In this document: positions 16,887 to 24,978 of the stretch, piece after piece
Numbering within the stretch: the first letter of the stretch is position 1
How the letters are laid out: every line of letters begins with the position of its first letter
DNA from: JBBQER01 sp052148155
Lineage (GTDB): Bacteria > Actinomycetota > Acidimicrobiia > IMCC26256 > PALSA-610
NCBI GenBank assembly: GCA_052148155.1
Contig: JBKQIY010000025.1
Location: 1 to 64,000 of the forward strand
Direction of reading: 5' to 3'
Length of the DNA stretch: 64,000 nt
Position numbers and translations under genes: made by a program
Notes under the pieces: generated by a model
Database searches by the model: none
Told to the model about the DNA's origin: nothing
The model's input: only the letters and a program-made list of their open reading frames with translations

Positions 16887-17813
16887 GTGACCGACGAAGG
16901 CGTGCTCGACCCGTGGGTCGCCGACTGGTTCGCGGACAACCCGATGATGGTCCAACCGTTCGACGATTTCTCCCCCGAGATGCTGGCGTTGGCTCGTGGC
17001 CCGGTAGGCGCACCACCTTCCCGCGAGGTCGCACACGTGACCGACGAGGTCGTGGACGGTGTGCCGGTCCGCATCTACGAGCACGATCATCGCCCCACGG
17101 GCCTCGTCGTGTATCTCCACGGTGGCGGCTTTTGCATCGGCAGCATCGGGTTGATGGACAACATCGCGCGCGAGTTCGCGTCCTGCGCCGACGCGGCAGT
17201 CGTGTCGGTCGAATATCGCCTCGCGCCCGAACATCCGTATCCCGCTGGTCTTGACGACTGCGAGGCGGTGACACGCTGGGCTTTGGCCAACGCGGCACGC
17301 TTCGGCGTGACGCCCGGGCGAGTCGCGATCGCCGGCGAGAGCGCGGGAGGCAATCTCGCGACGGTGGTGGCGTTGCGACTCCGCGCCGATATCGACCCGC
17401 CGCTGGCCGGACAGGTCCTGATCTATCCCGTCGTCGACAGCGACTCGTCGTCCTACCCGTCGCGCGACGAGTTCGACGGCATCGTGATCACCACCAAGCC
17501 GGGCAACGCGTTCCGCACCGCGTACCTGGGCGGCCAAGATGTCGACCGCGATCCGTTCGTGGCGCCACTGCACGCCGAGAGCCTGGCCGGTCTGCCGCCC
17601 GCCATCGTCGTCGTCGGCGGCTGCGACCCGTTGCGCGACGAAGGGCGCCGTTACGCGCGCCGGTTGCACGACGAAGGGGTCGCCGTCGAAGAGCTCTGCT
17701 GTGCAGGCCAGCCGCACGGATTCGTGAACTTCGGTTTCCCGGCCGCGGCCGACGCGTTCGCGCACATCGGACCGTTCCTCCGGTCGGTGTTCGAGTCGGA
17801 CCAGGTGTCGTAG
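16887..17813 (+). CDS. Alpha/beta hydrolase, HSL-type esterase
   Basis: A 308-residue hormone-sensitive-lipase family carboxylesterase. The oxyanion motif HGGG, nucleophile elbow GESAGG, catalytic Asp in GGCDPLRDEG and His in GQPHGFVNF are all present. It would hydrolyse an ester or lactone of a small acyl chain in the cytoplasm. The GTG at 16887 is favoured because AAGGGA lies 10 nt before it; a GTG at 16878 is too close to that element. It is 3 nt upstream of a CoA-ligase gene, suggesting that the acid released by this esterase is then activated. Confidence 0.9.
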   Translation: MTDEGVLDPWVADWFADNPMMVQPFDDFSPEMLALARGPVGAPPSREVAHVTDEVVDGVPVRIYEHDHRPTGLVVYLHGGGFCIGSIGLMDNIAREFASCADAAVVSVEYRLAPEHPYPAGLDDCEAVTRWALANAARFGVTPGRVAIAGESAGGNLATVVALRLRADIDPPLAGQVLIYPVVDSDSSSYPSRDEFDGIVITTKPGNAFRTAYLGGQDVDRDPFVAPLHAESLAGLPPAIVVVGGCDPLRDEGRRYARRLHDEGVAVEELCCAGQPHGFVNFGFPAAADAFAHIGPFLRSVFESDQVS

Positions 17814-17816
17814 TTG

Positions 17817-19481
17817 GTGCGCGACGCCGACGACACGACCTGGCCGGTGCGTCAGGTCCCAGCCGAGCTGCGCGCCCGCTACCTCGAGCGCGGCTGGTGG
17901 AACGACGACACGCTCGGCCGGCTCGTGGATCGGTCGCTCGCCGCCGCACCCGACGCCAGGCTGAACATCTGGTCGGATGCGCGGCCGTGGCACGGCAGCT
18001 ACGCCGAGATCCGGGCCGAAGCGTTGCAGCTCGTCACCGCCCTCACCGAGGCCGGCGTCGAGCGTGGAGACGCGGTCGCGTTTCAACTTCCGAACTGGCG
18101 CGAGGCCGTCGTCGCGTTCTACGGGCTCGCGATGGGTGGCTTCGTCCTCGTACCGATCGTCCACATCTACGGCCCGAAAGAGGTGCGCTTCGTGCTCGCC
18201 GAGAGCCGCGCTCGCGCGTACATCTCCGCCGATCGGTACGGCCACGTCGACTACCTCGACATCGTCGACGGTGCCCCGCCCGACACGTTGGCGCATCTCG
18301 GCCTGCACCTCGTTGTCGGATCCGCCGGCGATGTCTCGAGCCGCCGGGTGAGCCGAGCCGGATGGGACATCGTGGCCGGTGCTGCGCCCGCCGTGAGCGT
18401 GCCGGCGAGCGATCCCGACGACGTGTGCGTGCTCGCGTACACGTCAGGCACGACGAACGATCCGAAAGGCGTGATGCACACGCATCGCACGTTGCTCGCC
18501 GAGCTGTTGCACATGCGGTCGTGGATCACGCCCGGGTCGGCGAACCTGATGGGCTCCCCGGTCACGCACGCCACCGGCATGCTCGGCGCGGTGCTGGGAC
18601 CGATGCAGATCGGCGAAGACATCCACCTCATCGACCGTTGGGATCCGGGGCGCGCCCTCGACATCATGGTCGAGGCCGGCATCGGCGCGGGCACGGGCGC
18701 GTCGGTGTTCCTGGCGAGCATCATCGACCATCCGGACTTCACAGCCGAACACGCGCGGCACATGCACCGTGTCGGCCTTGGCGGCGCGCCGGTCCCACGA
18801 GCGTTGGCCGAGCGAGCGGCCGCGCACGGCGTCGCGATCATCCGCGCCTACGGCTCCACCGAACATCCCTCGGTCACCGGCGGGTCGTACGACGAACCGG
18901 CCGAGAAACGTCACGGGACCGATGGTCGCCCGATGCTCGGCGTGGAGATACGCCTCGTCGACGACGACGGTGCGCCGGTCGCAGCCGGACAGGCCGGCGA
19001 GATCTGGTCACGCGGTCCCGACCTCTGCGTCGGCTACACCGACCCTGCACTCTGTGCGAGCGCGTTCGACGATGATGGCTGGTACCGGACCGGCGATATG
19101 GGCGTGCTCGACGACGACGGATTCCTCACGATCACCGACCGGCTCCAAGACGTCATTATCCGCGGCGGCGAGAACCTTTCGGCCGCCGAGATCGAAGAAG
19201 CGATCGCGACACTGCCCCAGATCGCCGAGGTCGCGGTCGTCGCGGCGCCGGACGCGCGGCTCGGCGAACACGCGTGCGCGGTCGTCCGCCTCACGGCCGA
19301 CGTGACGTCCATCGAGTTGCGTGACATCACCGGCCAGCTCGCCTCCATCGGGCTCGCGCGCCAGAAGTGGCCCGAAGATCTGCGCGTCGTCTCGGACTTC
19401 CCGCGCACAACGTCGGGCAAGATCCGTAAGGTCGACCTCCGACGCGAGCTACGCGCCCTGGCCGAACGCGAGGCCGGCTGA
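17817..19481 (+). CDS. AMP-dependent acyl-CoA synthetase
   Basis: A 554-residue ANL-superfamily ligase. YTSGTTNDPKGVMHTH is the P-loop, YGSTEHPS the adenylate motif, WYRTGDMG the hinge-adjacent Asp and TSGKIRKVDL the C-terminal lysine. It is most like cyclohexanecarboxylate- or long-chain-type CoA ligases of actinobacteria. It would activate the acid made by the esterase directly upstream. A GTG at 17817 is chosen over the TTG at 17814, which abuts the esterase stop; AGGTG lies upstream. The two genes are surely one operon. Confidence 0.9.
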   Translation: MRDADDTTWPVRQVPAELRARYLERGWWNDDTLGRLVDRSLAAAPDARLNIWSDARPWHGSYAEIRAEALQLVTALTEAGVERGDAVAFQLPNWREAVVAFYGLAMGGFVLVPIVHIYGPKEVRFVLAESRARAYISADRYGHVDYLDIVDGAPPDTLAHLGLHLVVGSAGDVSSRRVSRAGWDIVAGAAPAVSVPASDPDDVCVLAYTSGTTNDPKGVMHTHRTLLAELLHMRSWITPGSANLMGSPVTHATGMLGAVLGPMQIGEDIHLIDRWDPGRALDIMVEAGIGAGTGASVFLASIIDHPDFTAEHARHMHRVGLGGAPVPRALAERAAAHGVAIIRAYGSTEHPSVTGGSYDEPAEKRHGTDGRPMLGVEIRLVDDDGAPVAAGQAGEIWSRGPDLCVGYTDPALCASAFDDDGWYRTGDMGVLDDDGFLTITDRLQDVIIRGGENLSAAEIEEAIATLPQIAEVAVVAAPDARLGEHACAVVRLTADVTSIELRDITGQLASIGLARQKWPEDLRVVSDFPRTTSGKIRKVDLRRELRALAEREAG

Positions 19482-19610
19482 GCGGGACGATGCTTCGCCG
19501 GTCAGCGTCCATCGGCTGCCCGAGTGGTTATCGGTGCACCGAAAGGCGCGTCGTTCGGTAGCGAGGGACGAGGCGATGACCGCGGGGTGTTCGCGGACGT
19601 TCGACGCTGG

Positions 19611-19639
19611 TTGCGACGGAAATGTGACTCTCGTATGCT
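19611..19639 (+). promoter_or_regulatory. Predicted sigma-70-type promoter for the P450-amidohydrolase pair
   Basis: TTGCGA at 19611-19616 and TATGCT at 19634-19639 are separated by 17 nt, about 60 nt before the P450 start. The spacer contains GGAAA-TGTGA-CTCTC (19618-19632), a weak copy of the regional operator, placed as a repressor site would be. Confidence 0.5.
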
Positions 19640-19698
19640 GTGAACGTGGTAATCGACGCGATCCTGGTGGACCGGCGGCAGCGACCGGGGATGGTGCG

Positions 19699-20979
19699 GT
19701 GACCGACTTCGAGGCCGTCGATTTCTTTCGCGACGAGTCCGTGGTCGTCGATCCCTATCCGTACTACGAGTACCTGCGCGGACAATGTCCGGTGCAGCGC
19801 GAGGCACATCAACGCGTGGTCATGGTGACCGGCTACGAGGAAGCGATCACGGTCTACAACGACACCGCAACGTTCTCGTCGTGCAACGCGGTGACGGGCC
19901 CGTTCCCCGGGTTCCCGGTCCCCCTCGAAGGCGACGACGTGAGCGCGCTCATCGACGAGCACCGCGACGAGATGCCGATGAGCGACCAGCTCCCGACGCT
20001 CGATCCGCCGAACCACACCGCGCAGCGAGCGTTGCTCATGCGCCTCATCACGCCGAAGCGCCTGAAGGAGAACGAGGAGTTCATGTGGCGTCTGGCGGAC
20101 CGTCAGCTCGACGAGTTCGTCGCCAACGGCGAATGCGAATTCATTTCCGAGTACGCCGGCCCTTTCGCCATGCTCGTCGTGGCCGACCTGCTCGGCGTGC
20201 CCGAGAGCGATCACGAGATGTTCCGCGGGCGCCTCGCCGGCGGCGGCCGTCGCACGGTCGGTAGCACCGGCGACGACGCCCTCATGCACTCCCCGCTCGA
20301 GTTCCTCTACGAACAGTTCTCGACCTACGTCGAAGATCGTCGCCGGGAACCGCGCGCAGATGTGCTGACCGGCCTGGCGACGGCCACGTTTCCCGACGGC
20401 TCGATGCCCGACGTGATCGATGTTGTGCGCATCGCCGCCAACTTGTTCGCGGCCGGACAGGAAACGACCGTCCGGCTGCTCGCCGCCGCCGTGCAGCTGC
20501 TCGGCGAAGACGTTGAGCTCCAGCAGCTGCTCCGTGACCAGCGCCATCGCATTCCGAACTTCATCGAGGAAACCCTCCGGATCGAAGGTCCGATCAAGGG
20601 CGACTTCCGACTCTCACGCGTCCCGACGACGATCGGCGGCGTCGACATCCCCGCGGGCACGACGGTCATGGTGGTCAACGGCGCGGCCAACCGCGACCCG
20701 CGCCGGTTCGACGACCCAGCCGAGTTCCGGGTCGAGCGCACCAACGCCCGCCAGCACATCGCGTTCGGGCACGGCGTGCACACCTGCCCCGGTGCGCCGC
20801 TCGCACGGGCTGAAGCCCGCGTCAGCATCGAGCGTCTCCTCGATCGCGTCGACAACATCAGGATCTCGGAACCGGCGCACGGCCCGGCCGGCGCACGGCG
20901 TTACGAGTACGCGCCCACCTACATCCTGCGCGGGCTACAACGCCTGCACATCGAGTTCGATCGACGCGACGGTGCGTGA
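19699..20979 (+). CDS. Cytochrome P450
   Basis: A 426-residue soluble bacterial P450. The I-helix AAGQETT, the ExxR of the K-helix (EETLR) and the haem loop FGHGVHTCPGAPLARAEAR with its cysteine ligand are intact. It needs a ferredoxin and reductase that are not in the window. The start is the GTG at 19699; an open frame runs further upstream but reads as antisense-type sequence. It shares long identical blocks with the P450 at 35575-36861 (for example LITPKRLKENEEFMWRLADRQ), so the two are close paralogues. Its stop overlaps the following amidohydrolase by 8 nt. Confidence 0.93.
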   Translation: MTDFEAVDFFRDESVVVDPYPYYEYLRGQCPVQREAHQRVVMVTGYEEAITVYNDTATFSSCNAVTGPFPGFPVPLEGDDVSALIDEHRDEMPMSDQLPTLDPPNHTAQRALLMRLITPKRLKENEEFMWRLADRQLDEFVANGECEFISEYAGPFAMLVVADLLGVPESDHEMFRGRLAGGGRRTVGSTGDDALMHSPLEFLYEQFSTYVEDRRREPRADVLTGLATATFPDGSMPDVIDVVRIAANLFAAGQETTVRLLAAAVQLLGEDVELQQLLRDQRHRIPNFIEETLRIEGPIKGDFRLSRVPTTIGGVDIPAGTTVMVVNGAANRDPRRFDDPAEFRVERTNARQHIAFGHGVHTCPGAPLARAEARVSIERLLDRVDNIRISEPAHGPAGARRYEYAPTYILRGLQRLHIEFDRRDGA

Positions 20980-22210
20980 GCTACCGAAGATCATCAGCGT
21001 CGACGACCACGTCGTCGAGCCTGCGCACGTCTGGCAGAAGCGGCTCCCGGCGCGCTTGCGCGGCCGTGGCCCGCGCATCGAGCAGGCACGGTGGGGCGAT
21101 TTCTCACTCGACGCGGGCGCGTCGTACAAGCAGGAGATGACAGACGACGGCCGGCCCGGCGACTATTGGGTGTACGAGGACCGCCTCATTTACGTGCACA
21201 AGAGGCACGTTGCGATCCCGCTCGACGCGACGCCTGACGGCGTCATCGAGCGTTTCGATCGCACCAAGATGTACATCGCCGCGATGACGTATGACGAGAT
21301 GCGGCCCGGTTGCTACGAGCCGGGCGCGCGCGTCGCCGACCTCGCACTCGCCGGTGTCGACGGCTCGATCGCGTTCCCTACCTTCCCGCGCTTTTGCGGC
21401 CAGACGTTCTTGGAAGGAACCGATCTCGAGCTGGGTTTGGAGTGCGTGCGCGCCTACAACGACTTCATGGTCGAAGAGTGGTGCGGCGACTCGGACGGAC
21501 ACCTGCTGCCACTGTGCCTGATCCCACTGTGGGACGTGGATCTTGCGGTCGCCGAGATCAACCGCAACGCGGCGCGGGGCGCACGCGCCATCTGCTTCAG
21601 CGAGATCCCGACGCACCTCGGACTGCCGAGTATCCACACCGGCTACTGGGACCCGATGTTCGCGGTGTGCGAGGAGACCCGCACCGTCGTGTGCATGCAC
21701 ATTGGATCGTCTTCGAAGATGCCGGCGGCGTCGCCCGACTCGCCGCCCTCGACCGAGATCGTCCTCGGTTTCAACAACGCGATGGCGTCACTGACCGACT
21801 TCCTCTTCTCGGGCGTGCTCGTGCGGTTCCCCGCGCTGAAGCTCGCGTACTCCGAGGGTCAGATCGGCTGGATCCCCTACGCGCTCGAGCGGGCCGACAA
21901 CGTATGGGAGGACCACGCGAGCTGGACCCGTGTGAAAGAAACGATTCCCGAACCGCCCTCGACGTACTACCGCGGACGCGTCTTCGGATGCTTCACGAAG
22001 GACGTGCACGGGATCGAATCGATCGCGCAGGTCGGCGAGGACAACATCTGTTTCGAGACCGACTACCCGCACACCGACACGACGTGGCCGTTCGTGTCTG
22101 AGGAGGTCGAGCGGATGTCGGCGACGCTCAGCGACGACCAGCGCTACAAGATCTTGCGCGGCAACGCGATCCGTATGCTCGATCTCGACGACCCGTCCCT
22201 GCGGGCGTGA
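20972..22210 (+). CDS. Amidohydrolase_2 family metal-dependent hydrolase
   Basis: A 412-residue amidohydrolase of the ACMSD/LigW-like family. The start VDDHVVEP replaces HxH with DxH, which is usual for this actinobacterial subgroup. HIGSSS and the C-terminal ETDYPHTDTTWP carry further metal-site residues. Enzymes of this type decarboxylate or hydrolyse C-C bonds of cyclic acids. It begins with a GTG at 20972 inside the end of the P450 gene, so the two are translationally coupled and probably act in sequence. The C-terminal SDDQRYKILRGNAIRMLDLD closely resembles a remnant found at 23277-23372. Confidence 0.9.
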   Translation: MRELPKIISVDDHVVEPAHVWQKRLPARLRGRGPRIEQARWGDFSLDAGASYKQEMTDDGRPGDYWVYEDRLIYVHKRHVAIPLDATPDGVIERFDRTKMYIAAMTYDEMRPGCYEPGARVADLALAGVDGSIAFPTFPRFCGQTFLEGTDLELGLECVRAYNDFMVEEWCGDSDGHLLPLCLIPLWDVDLAVAEINRNAARGARAICFSEIPTHLGLPSIHTGYWDPMFAVCEETRTVVCMHIGSSSKMPAASPDSPPSTEIVLGFNNAMASLTDFLFSGVLVRFPALKLAYSEGQIGWIPYALERADNVWEDHASWTRVKETIPEPPSTYYRGRVFGCFTKDVHGIESIAQVGEDNICFETDYPHTDTTWPFVSEEVERMSATLSDDQRYKILRGNAIRMLDLDDPSLRA

Positions 22211-22534
22211 CCGCCAATCTTGTTCATCTTGAACTCATTTTGCGTTCCGTCGAAATCTGGCGCGAGCAACCCGGTGATCGCGGAGGTCGTCCGCGGCGGC
22301 TCCTTTCGGCGGCTTGAGCGATCACATCCGCAACGGAGCGTCTCGGCCGGCGATGCCCGCGAGGTGCAACGGCCTTCACCTGGATGTAGGAGCATTTCTT
22401 CGACCCCGCGGCCTGCCGAGAGAGCCGCGATGGAGGAGCGAGCATCACAGCTGCCGCTGCGCTTTCGCATGGCGTAACGCGATGTGGCCCCCTCGTGACG
22501 AGAGGGCCACATCCAGTTTGGTCGAGGCAGTTCG
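22211..22534. other. Non-coding gap between convergent genes
   Basis: This 324-bp gap between the convergent amidohydrolase and secreted-protein genes holds a long hairpin at 22482-22512. I see no credible gene in the rest. Confidence 0.5.
22482..22512. terminator. Near-perfect 31-nt palindrome, bidirectional terminator-like
   Basis: The arms ATGTGGCCCCCTCGT and ACGAGAGGGCCACAT pair with a single mismatch around a 1-nt centre. It begins 22 nt beyond the stop of the leftward secreted-protein gene and also faces the rightward amidohydrolase. No T-run follows on either strand. Confidence 0.55.
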
Positions 22535-23047
22535 CTACAGCTTGAACGTCGTGCCCTTCAAGAGGCTGGACACATACTTGGTGGAGCTCGGAGCCGTCGT
22601 GCAAACCGTCGCGGAGATCGTCTCGCCTGCCTTGACGATCTTGGCGGCCGCACCGGTTGAACTCCCGGTGGTTCCCGTGATGAGCGTCCGGTACTTGGTG
22701 CCTTTGGGACACGGAGCGAGCACCTTCTGCGACGCGTACTTCTCGGTCGCGACGGTCGTGCCTTTCCCGCCCTTCCACGTGATCTTTGACGTGAGGCTGC
22801 CGGTGATCTTGGCGATGGGAACGGTGACCGAGGATGACCCACCCGCGGCTAAACCGCCGGTGCCGCAGGTGAGGAAACTGGACGCGACCGTTCCCGTACC
22901 CGCCTTCAGGTTGAGTGACGTCGTCGATACAAGCTTCGAGCACGCCGTGCTCGACGCTGCTGACGCCGGGCTGGCGAACGGCACTGCGAGCCCCGCAGCT
23001 GTGGCTATTGCGAAAACGAGCGCGCTGGCGCGCATTGAAGTTCTCAC
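22535..23047 (-). CDS. Secreted protein of unknown function
   Basis: A 170-residue exported protein. Residues 1-30 form a Sec signal peptide (MRTSMRASALVF, hydrophobic core, then SPASA) with cleavage probable after ASA. The mature part is rich in Ser, Thr, Gly and Lys, low in charge, and has four cysteines (in TACSK, LTCGTG, APCPKG, TVCTT) that could form two disulphides. The repeating hydrophobic/Thr pattern suggests a beta-sandwich. GTG 23047 follows GGGAGGG; an ATG four codons later is possible. I do not recognise the family. It is isolated between the amidohydrolase and the ABC transporter operon. Confidence 0.8.
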   Translation of the reverse strand: MRTSMRASALVFAIATAAGLAVPFASPASAASSTACSKLVSTTSLNLKAGTGTVASSFLTCGTGGLAAGGSSSVTVPIAKITGSLTSKITWKGGKGTTVATEKYASQKVLAPCPKGTKYRTLITGTTGSSTGAAAKIVKAGETISATVCTTAPSSTKYVSSLLKGTTFKL

Positions 23048-23276
23048 TCGGACACCCTCCCCCTTCGTCGCAATGGTCTTTCCGCTTGATCAGAACGATA
23101 CTTCCGAGAAGCCGTTGCGTCCAGGTAAACGTGGTTTCGCTCTGCGCGCAGCCCTACCCGAGAGGCACCGTTGCGCATGTCATCGTTCAGGCCTCCCAAA
23201 AGGAAACGGAGAATCACAGTGGCCACCGCGCCAGCCCCGGATCCCGACACGCACAGCGTGTCGCGAATGAACCAAA

Positions 23277-23372
23277 TCAACCTTTTCGTCGGAGGCGGTC
23301 GAGATCGAGCATGTGGATCGCGTGGCCGCACAGCACCTTGAAGCGCTGATTGTCGCTCGTGTGGCGGTCCTC
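23277..23372 (-). pseudogene. 3' remnant of an Amidohydrolase_2 gene
   Basis: On the minus strand a short frame ends SDNQRFKVL-CG-HAIHMLDLD, a few more residues and a TGA. This matches the C-terminus of the amidohydrolase at 20972-22210 (SDDQRYKILRGNAIRMLDLD) almost residue for residue. An in-frame TGA lies just upstream (23385-23387), and nothing further upstream looks related. I read this as the surviving tail of a second amidohydrolase gene, orientation opposite to the intact copy. The similarity was found by eye; the frame is too short for ordinary gene calling. Confidence 0.6.
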
Positions 23373-23482
23373 CGCTCGGCGTTTTCAGGCACGAAAGGCC
23401 GCGTCGGGTGCGGTGTGCACCGGCTATGAACCAACCCAACTGAGAACACGAGCTATTCCTGACGCGGGACACTACGTGTGAC

Positions 23483-23511
23483 TTGTCGAGAAGCCAATTC
23501 TCAAATAGGTT
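23483..23511 (+). promoter_or_regulatory. Predicted promoter of the ABC transporter operon
   Basis: TTGTCG at 23483-23488 and TAGGTT at 23506-23511 are spaced by 17 nt, about 45 nt before the GTG of the binding-protein gene. The spacer is occupied by a perfect inverted repeat (23488-23502), so a bound repressor would block RNA polymerase. Confidence 0.5.
23488..23502. promoter_or_regulatory. Perfect operator palindrome (GAGAA-N5-TTCTC) in ABC promoter
   Basis: GAGAAGCCAATTCTC is the only site in the window with both five-base arms perfectly complementary. Its 13-bp core AGAAGCCAATTCT differs at two positions from AGAATGCAATTCT at 48404-48416, linking transport to the regulator of the 43-54 kb divergon. 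Confidence 0.6.
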
Positions 23512-23556
23512 CAAGCGTCCTATCGAAAGAGCGCAGCGGAGACGAGGGGGACCCAC

Positions 23557-24852
23557 GTGCGACGCCGGAATCTGGTTTGCGTAGGTATTGCGAGCACGCT
23601 GTTGTTGGTCGGCTGCACCTCGGGAACGAGCAGCAAGGGGTCAGCCAACACGACGTCGCCCACGACGGCGGCTCCGTCGGCCACCGGGCCCGCACCCGGC
23701 GTGACCGCCGACAGCATCAAAATCGGCGTGACCTACGTGGACACCGCGGCTCTCGTGAAGTCCGGCCTCAACTACAACCTCGGCGACTGGAAGGGCGCGT
23801 GGGAGGCGCTCATCAACCAGGTCAACGCGGCTGGCGGCATCAACGGCCGCAAGCTCGTGCCGGACATCGTGACGATCGACCCGACCGATCCCAAGTACGC
23901 GCAAGCGGCGTGCGTCAAGTTCACCGAGGACGACAAGGACTTCCTCGTCGCCGGCTTCTTCGTCGCCGACGCAGTCAACTGCGTCGTCGACACGCACAAA
24001 ACGGTCGTGGTCGGTGGCACCCAGACGACTCAGCGCGTCGCGGACGCCCGGGCTCCGTGGCTGACCCCGCTGCCCGGCGACGAGCAGACGAACCGGGTCA
24101 TCCAGGCACTCAAAGCCAACGGTTCGCTGTCCGGCAAGGTCGGCGTCTTCGTCGGTCAGGCCGAGGACACCGCCACCTTGAACGACGACCTCGTGCCCGC
24201 GCTCAAGGCGGTCGGTGTGACGCCGGTTCAGACCGCGGTCATGGACGCGCCAGTCAGCGACACCGCGGCGATCCAGACCAACGTCAATCTCATCGCCCAG
24301 AAGTTCCAGGCATCCGGTGTCAACACCGTCGTACTCGGCGGCCTGGCCGCACAGAACTGGCCCGCGTACATGGAAGGCAATCCGTACCACCCGAAGCTGC
24401 TGTTCATCGACATCACCGGCGCCCAAGCGTTCACGACAAACAAGGCGACCACCGACACGTCGCTGCTCGCGGGGTCGATCGCGGGTGGCCCGTACGGCCC
24501 GAATCAGCAGATTTTCGAGGAATCTCAGATGCAGACCTGCATCAAGACGCTCGCCGCTGCGGGCGTCCAGACGCCAGCACCCGACACGTTGGGGAGCGAC
24601 ATGTCGGACCAGCCGTTCCAGGCGGCGTTCAACGTCTGCCCGGTCTTCGACATCTTGAAGGCCTGGCTCCAAGCGGCAGGCAAGAACTTGAACTACGGCA
24701 CCCTGCAATCCGCGATCAACGGCCTGACGGTCCATGTCTCAGGAGATCCGGCCCCGCGCGTCTTCAGCCCCACCGCGCTCGACGGCAATCCCAAGGCCTA
24801 CCTCTACAGCTGGGACCCGACCCAGAAGATGTACGTGCTCCCAGGCAAGTGA
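23557..24852 (+). CDS. ABC transporter substrate-binding lipoprotein (LivJ/K-type)
   Basis: A 431-residue type I periplasmic-binding-fold protein of the branched-chain amino-acid family. A lipoprotein signal is clear: MRRRN, a hydrophobic stretch and the lipobox LLVGC with Cys20, followed by a Ser/Thr-rich linker. The mature domain begins SIKIGVTYVD and contains INQVNAAGGINGRKL, the usual family block. It would capture a small hydrophobic acid outside the membrane and deliver it to the fused permeases. GTG 23557 is preceded by GAGGGGGAC. It is the first gene of a three-gene operon with the MFS-LivF and LivHMG fusions. Confidence 0.93.
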   Translation: MRRRNLVCVGIASTLLLVGCTSGTSSKGSANTTSPTTAAPSATGPAPGVTADSIKIGVTYVDTAALVKSGLNYNLGDWKGAWEALINQVNAAGGINGRKLVPDIVTIDPTDPKYAQAACVKFTEDDKDFLVAGFFVADAVNCVVDTHKTVVVGGTQTTQRVADARAPWLTPLPGDEQTNRVIQALKANGSLSGKVGVFVGQAEDTATLNDDLVPALKAVGVTPVQTAVMDAPVSDTAAIQTNVNLIAQKFQASGVNTVVLGGLAAQNWPAYMEGNPYHPKLLFIDITGAQAFTTNKATTDTSLLAGSIAGGPYGPNQQIFEESQMQTCIKTLAAAGVQTPAPDTLGSDMSDQPFQAAFNVCPVFDILKAWLQAAGKNLNYGTLQSAINGLTVHVSGDPAPRVFSPTALDGNPKAYLYSWDPTQKMYVLPGK

Positions 24853-24910
24853 TCGGAGTCACCAATCTGCTCGGCGAAGGCGAGCCGCGGTTGAAAACGG
24901 CGTAGAAAGA

Positions 24911-24925
24911 GCGCAGTTTCTGCGC
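24911..24925 (+). other. Short hairpin in ABC operon spacer
   Basis: GCGCAG-TTT-CTGCGC is a perfect 6-bp stem in the 126-nt gap after the binding-protein gene. It may limit read-through or stabilise the 3' end of the lipoprotein message, which is often made in excess. The 12-mer GAAAGAGCGCAG that forms its left side also occurs at 23525-23536 before the first gene. Confidence 0.4.
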
Positions 24926-24978
24926 GCAGTTCCCGAACCGGCGTCCGAGTACCGGTCGCGTTTCGAGGGGGAGAGTTC

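Larger units (their letters stand above)
23048..23556. other. 509-bp region with gene remnant and ABC-operon promoter
   Basis: No intact gene lies here. It contains a short leftward remnant of an amidohydrolase (23277-23372) and, at the right end, the promoter and operator of the ABC transporter operon (23483-23511). Parts of it are less GC-rich than the surrounding genes. Confidence 0.6.
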
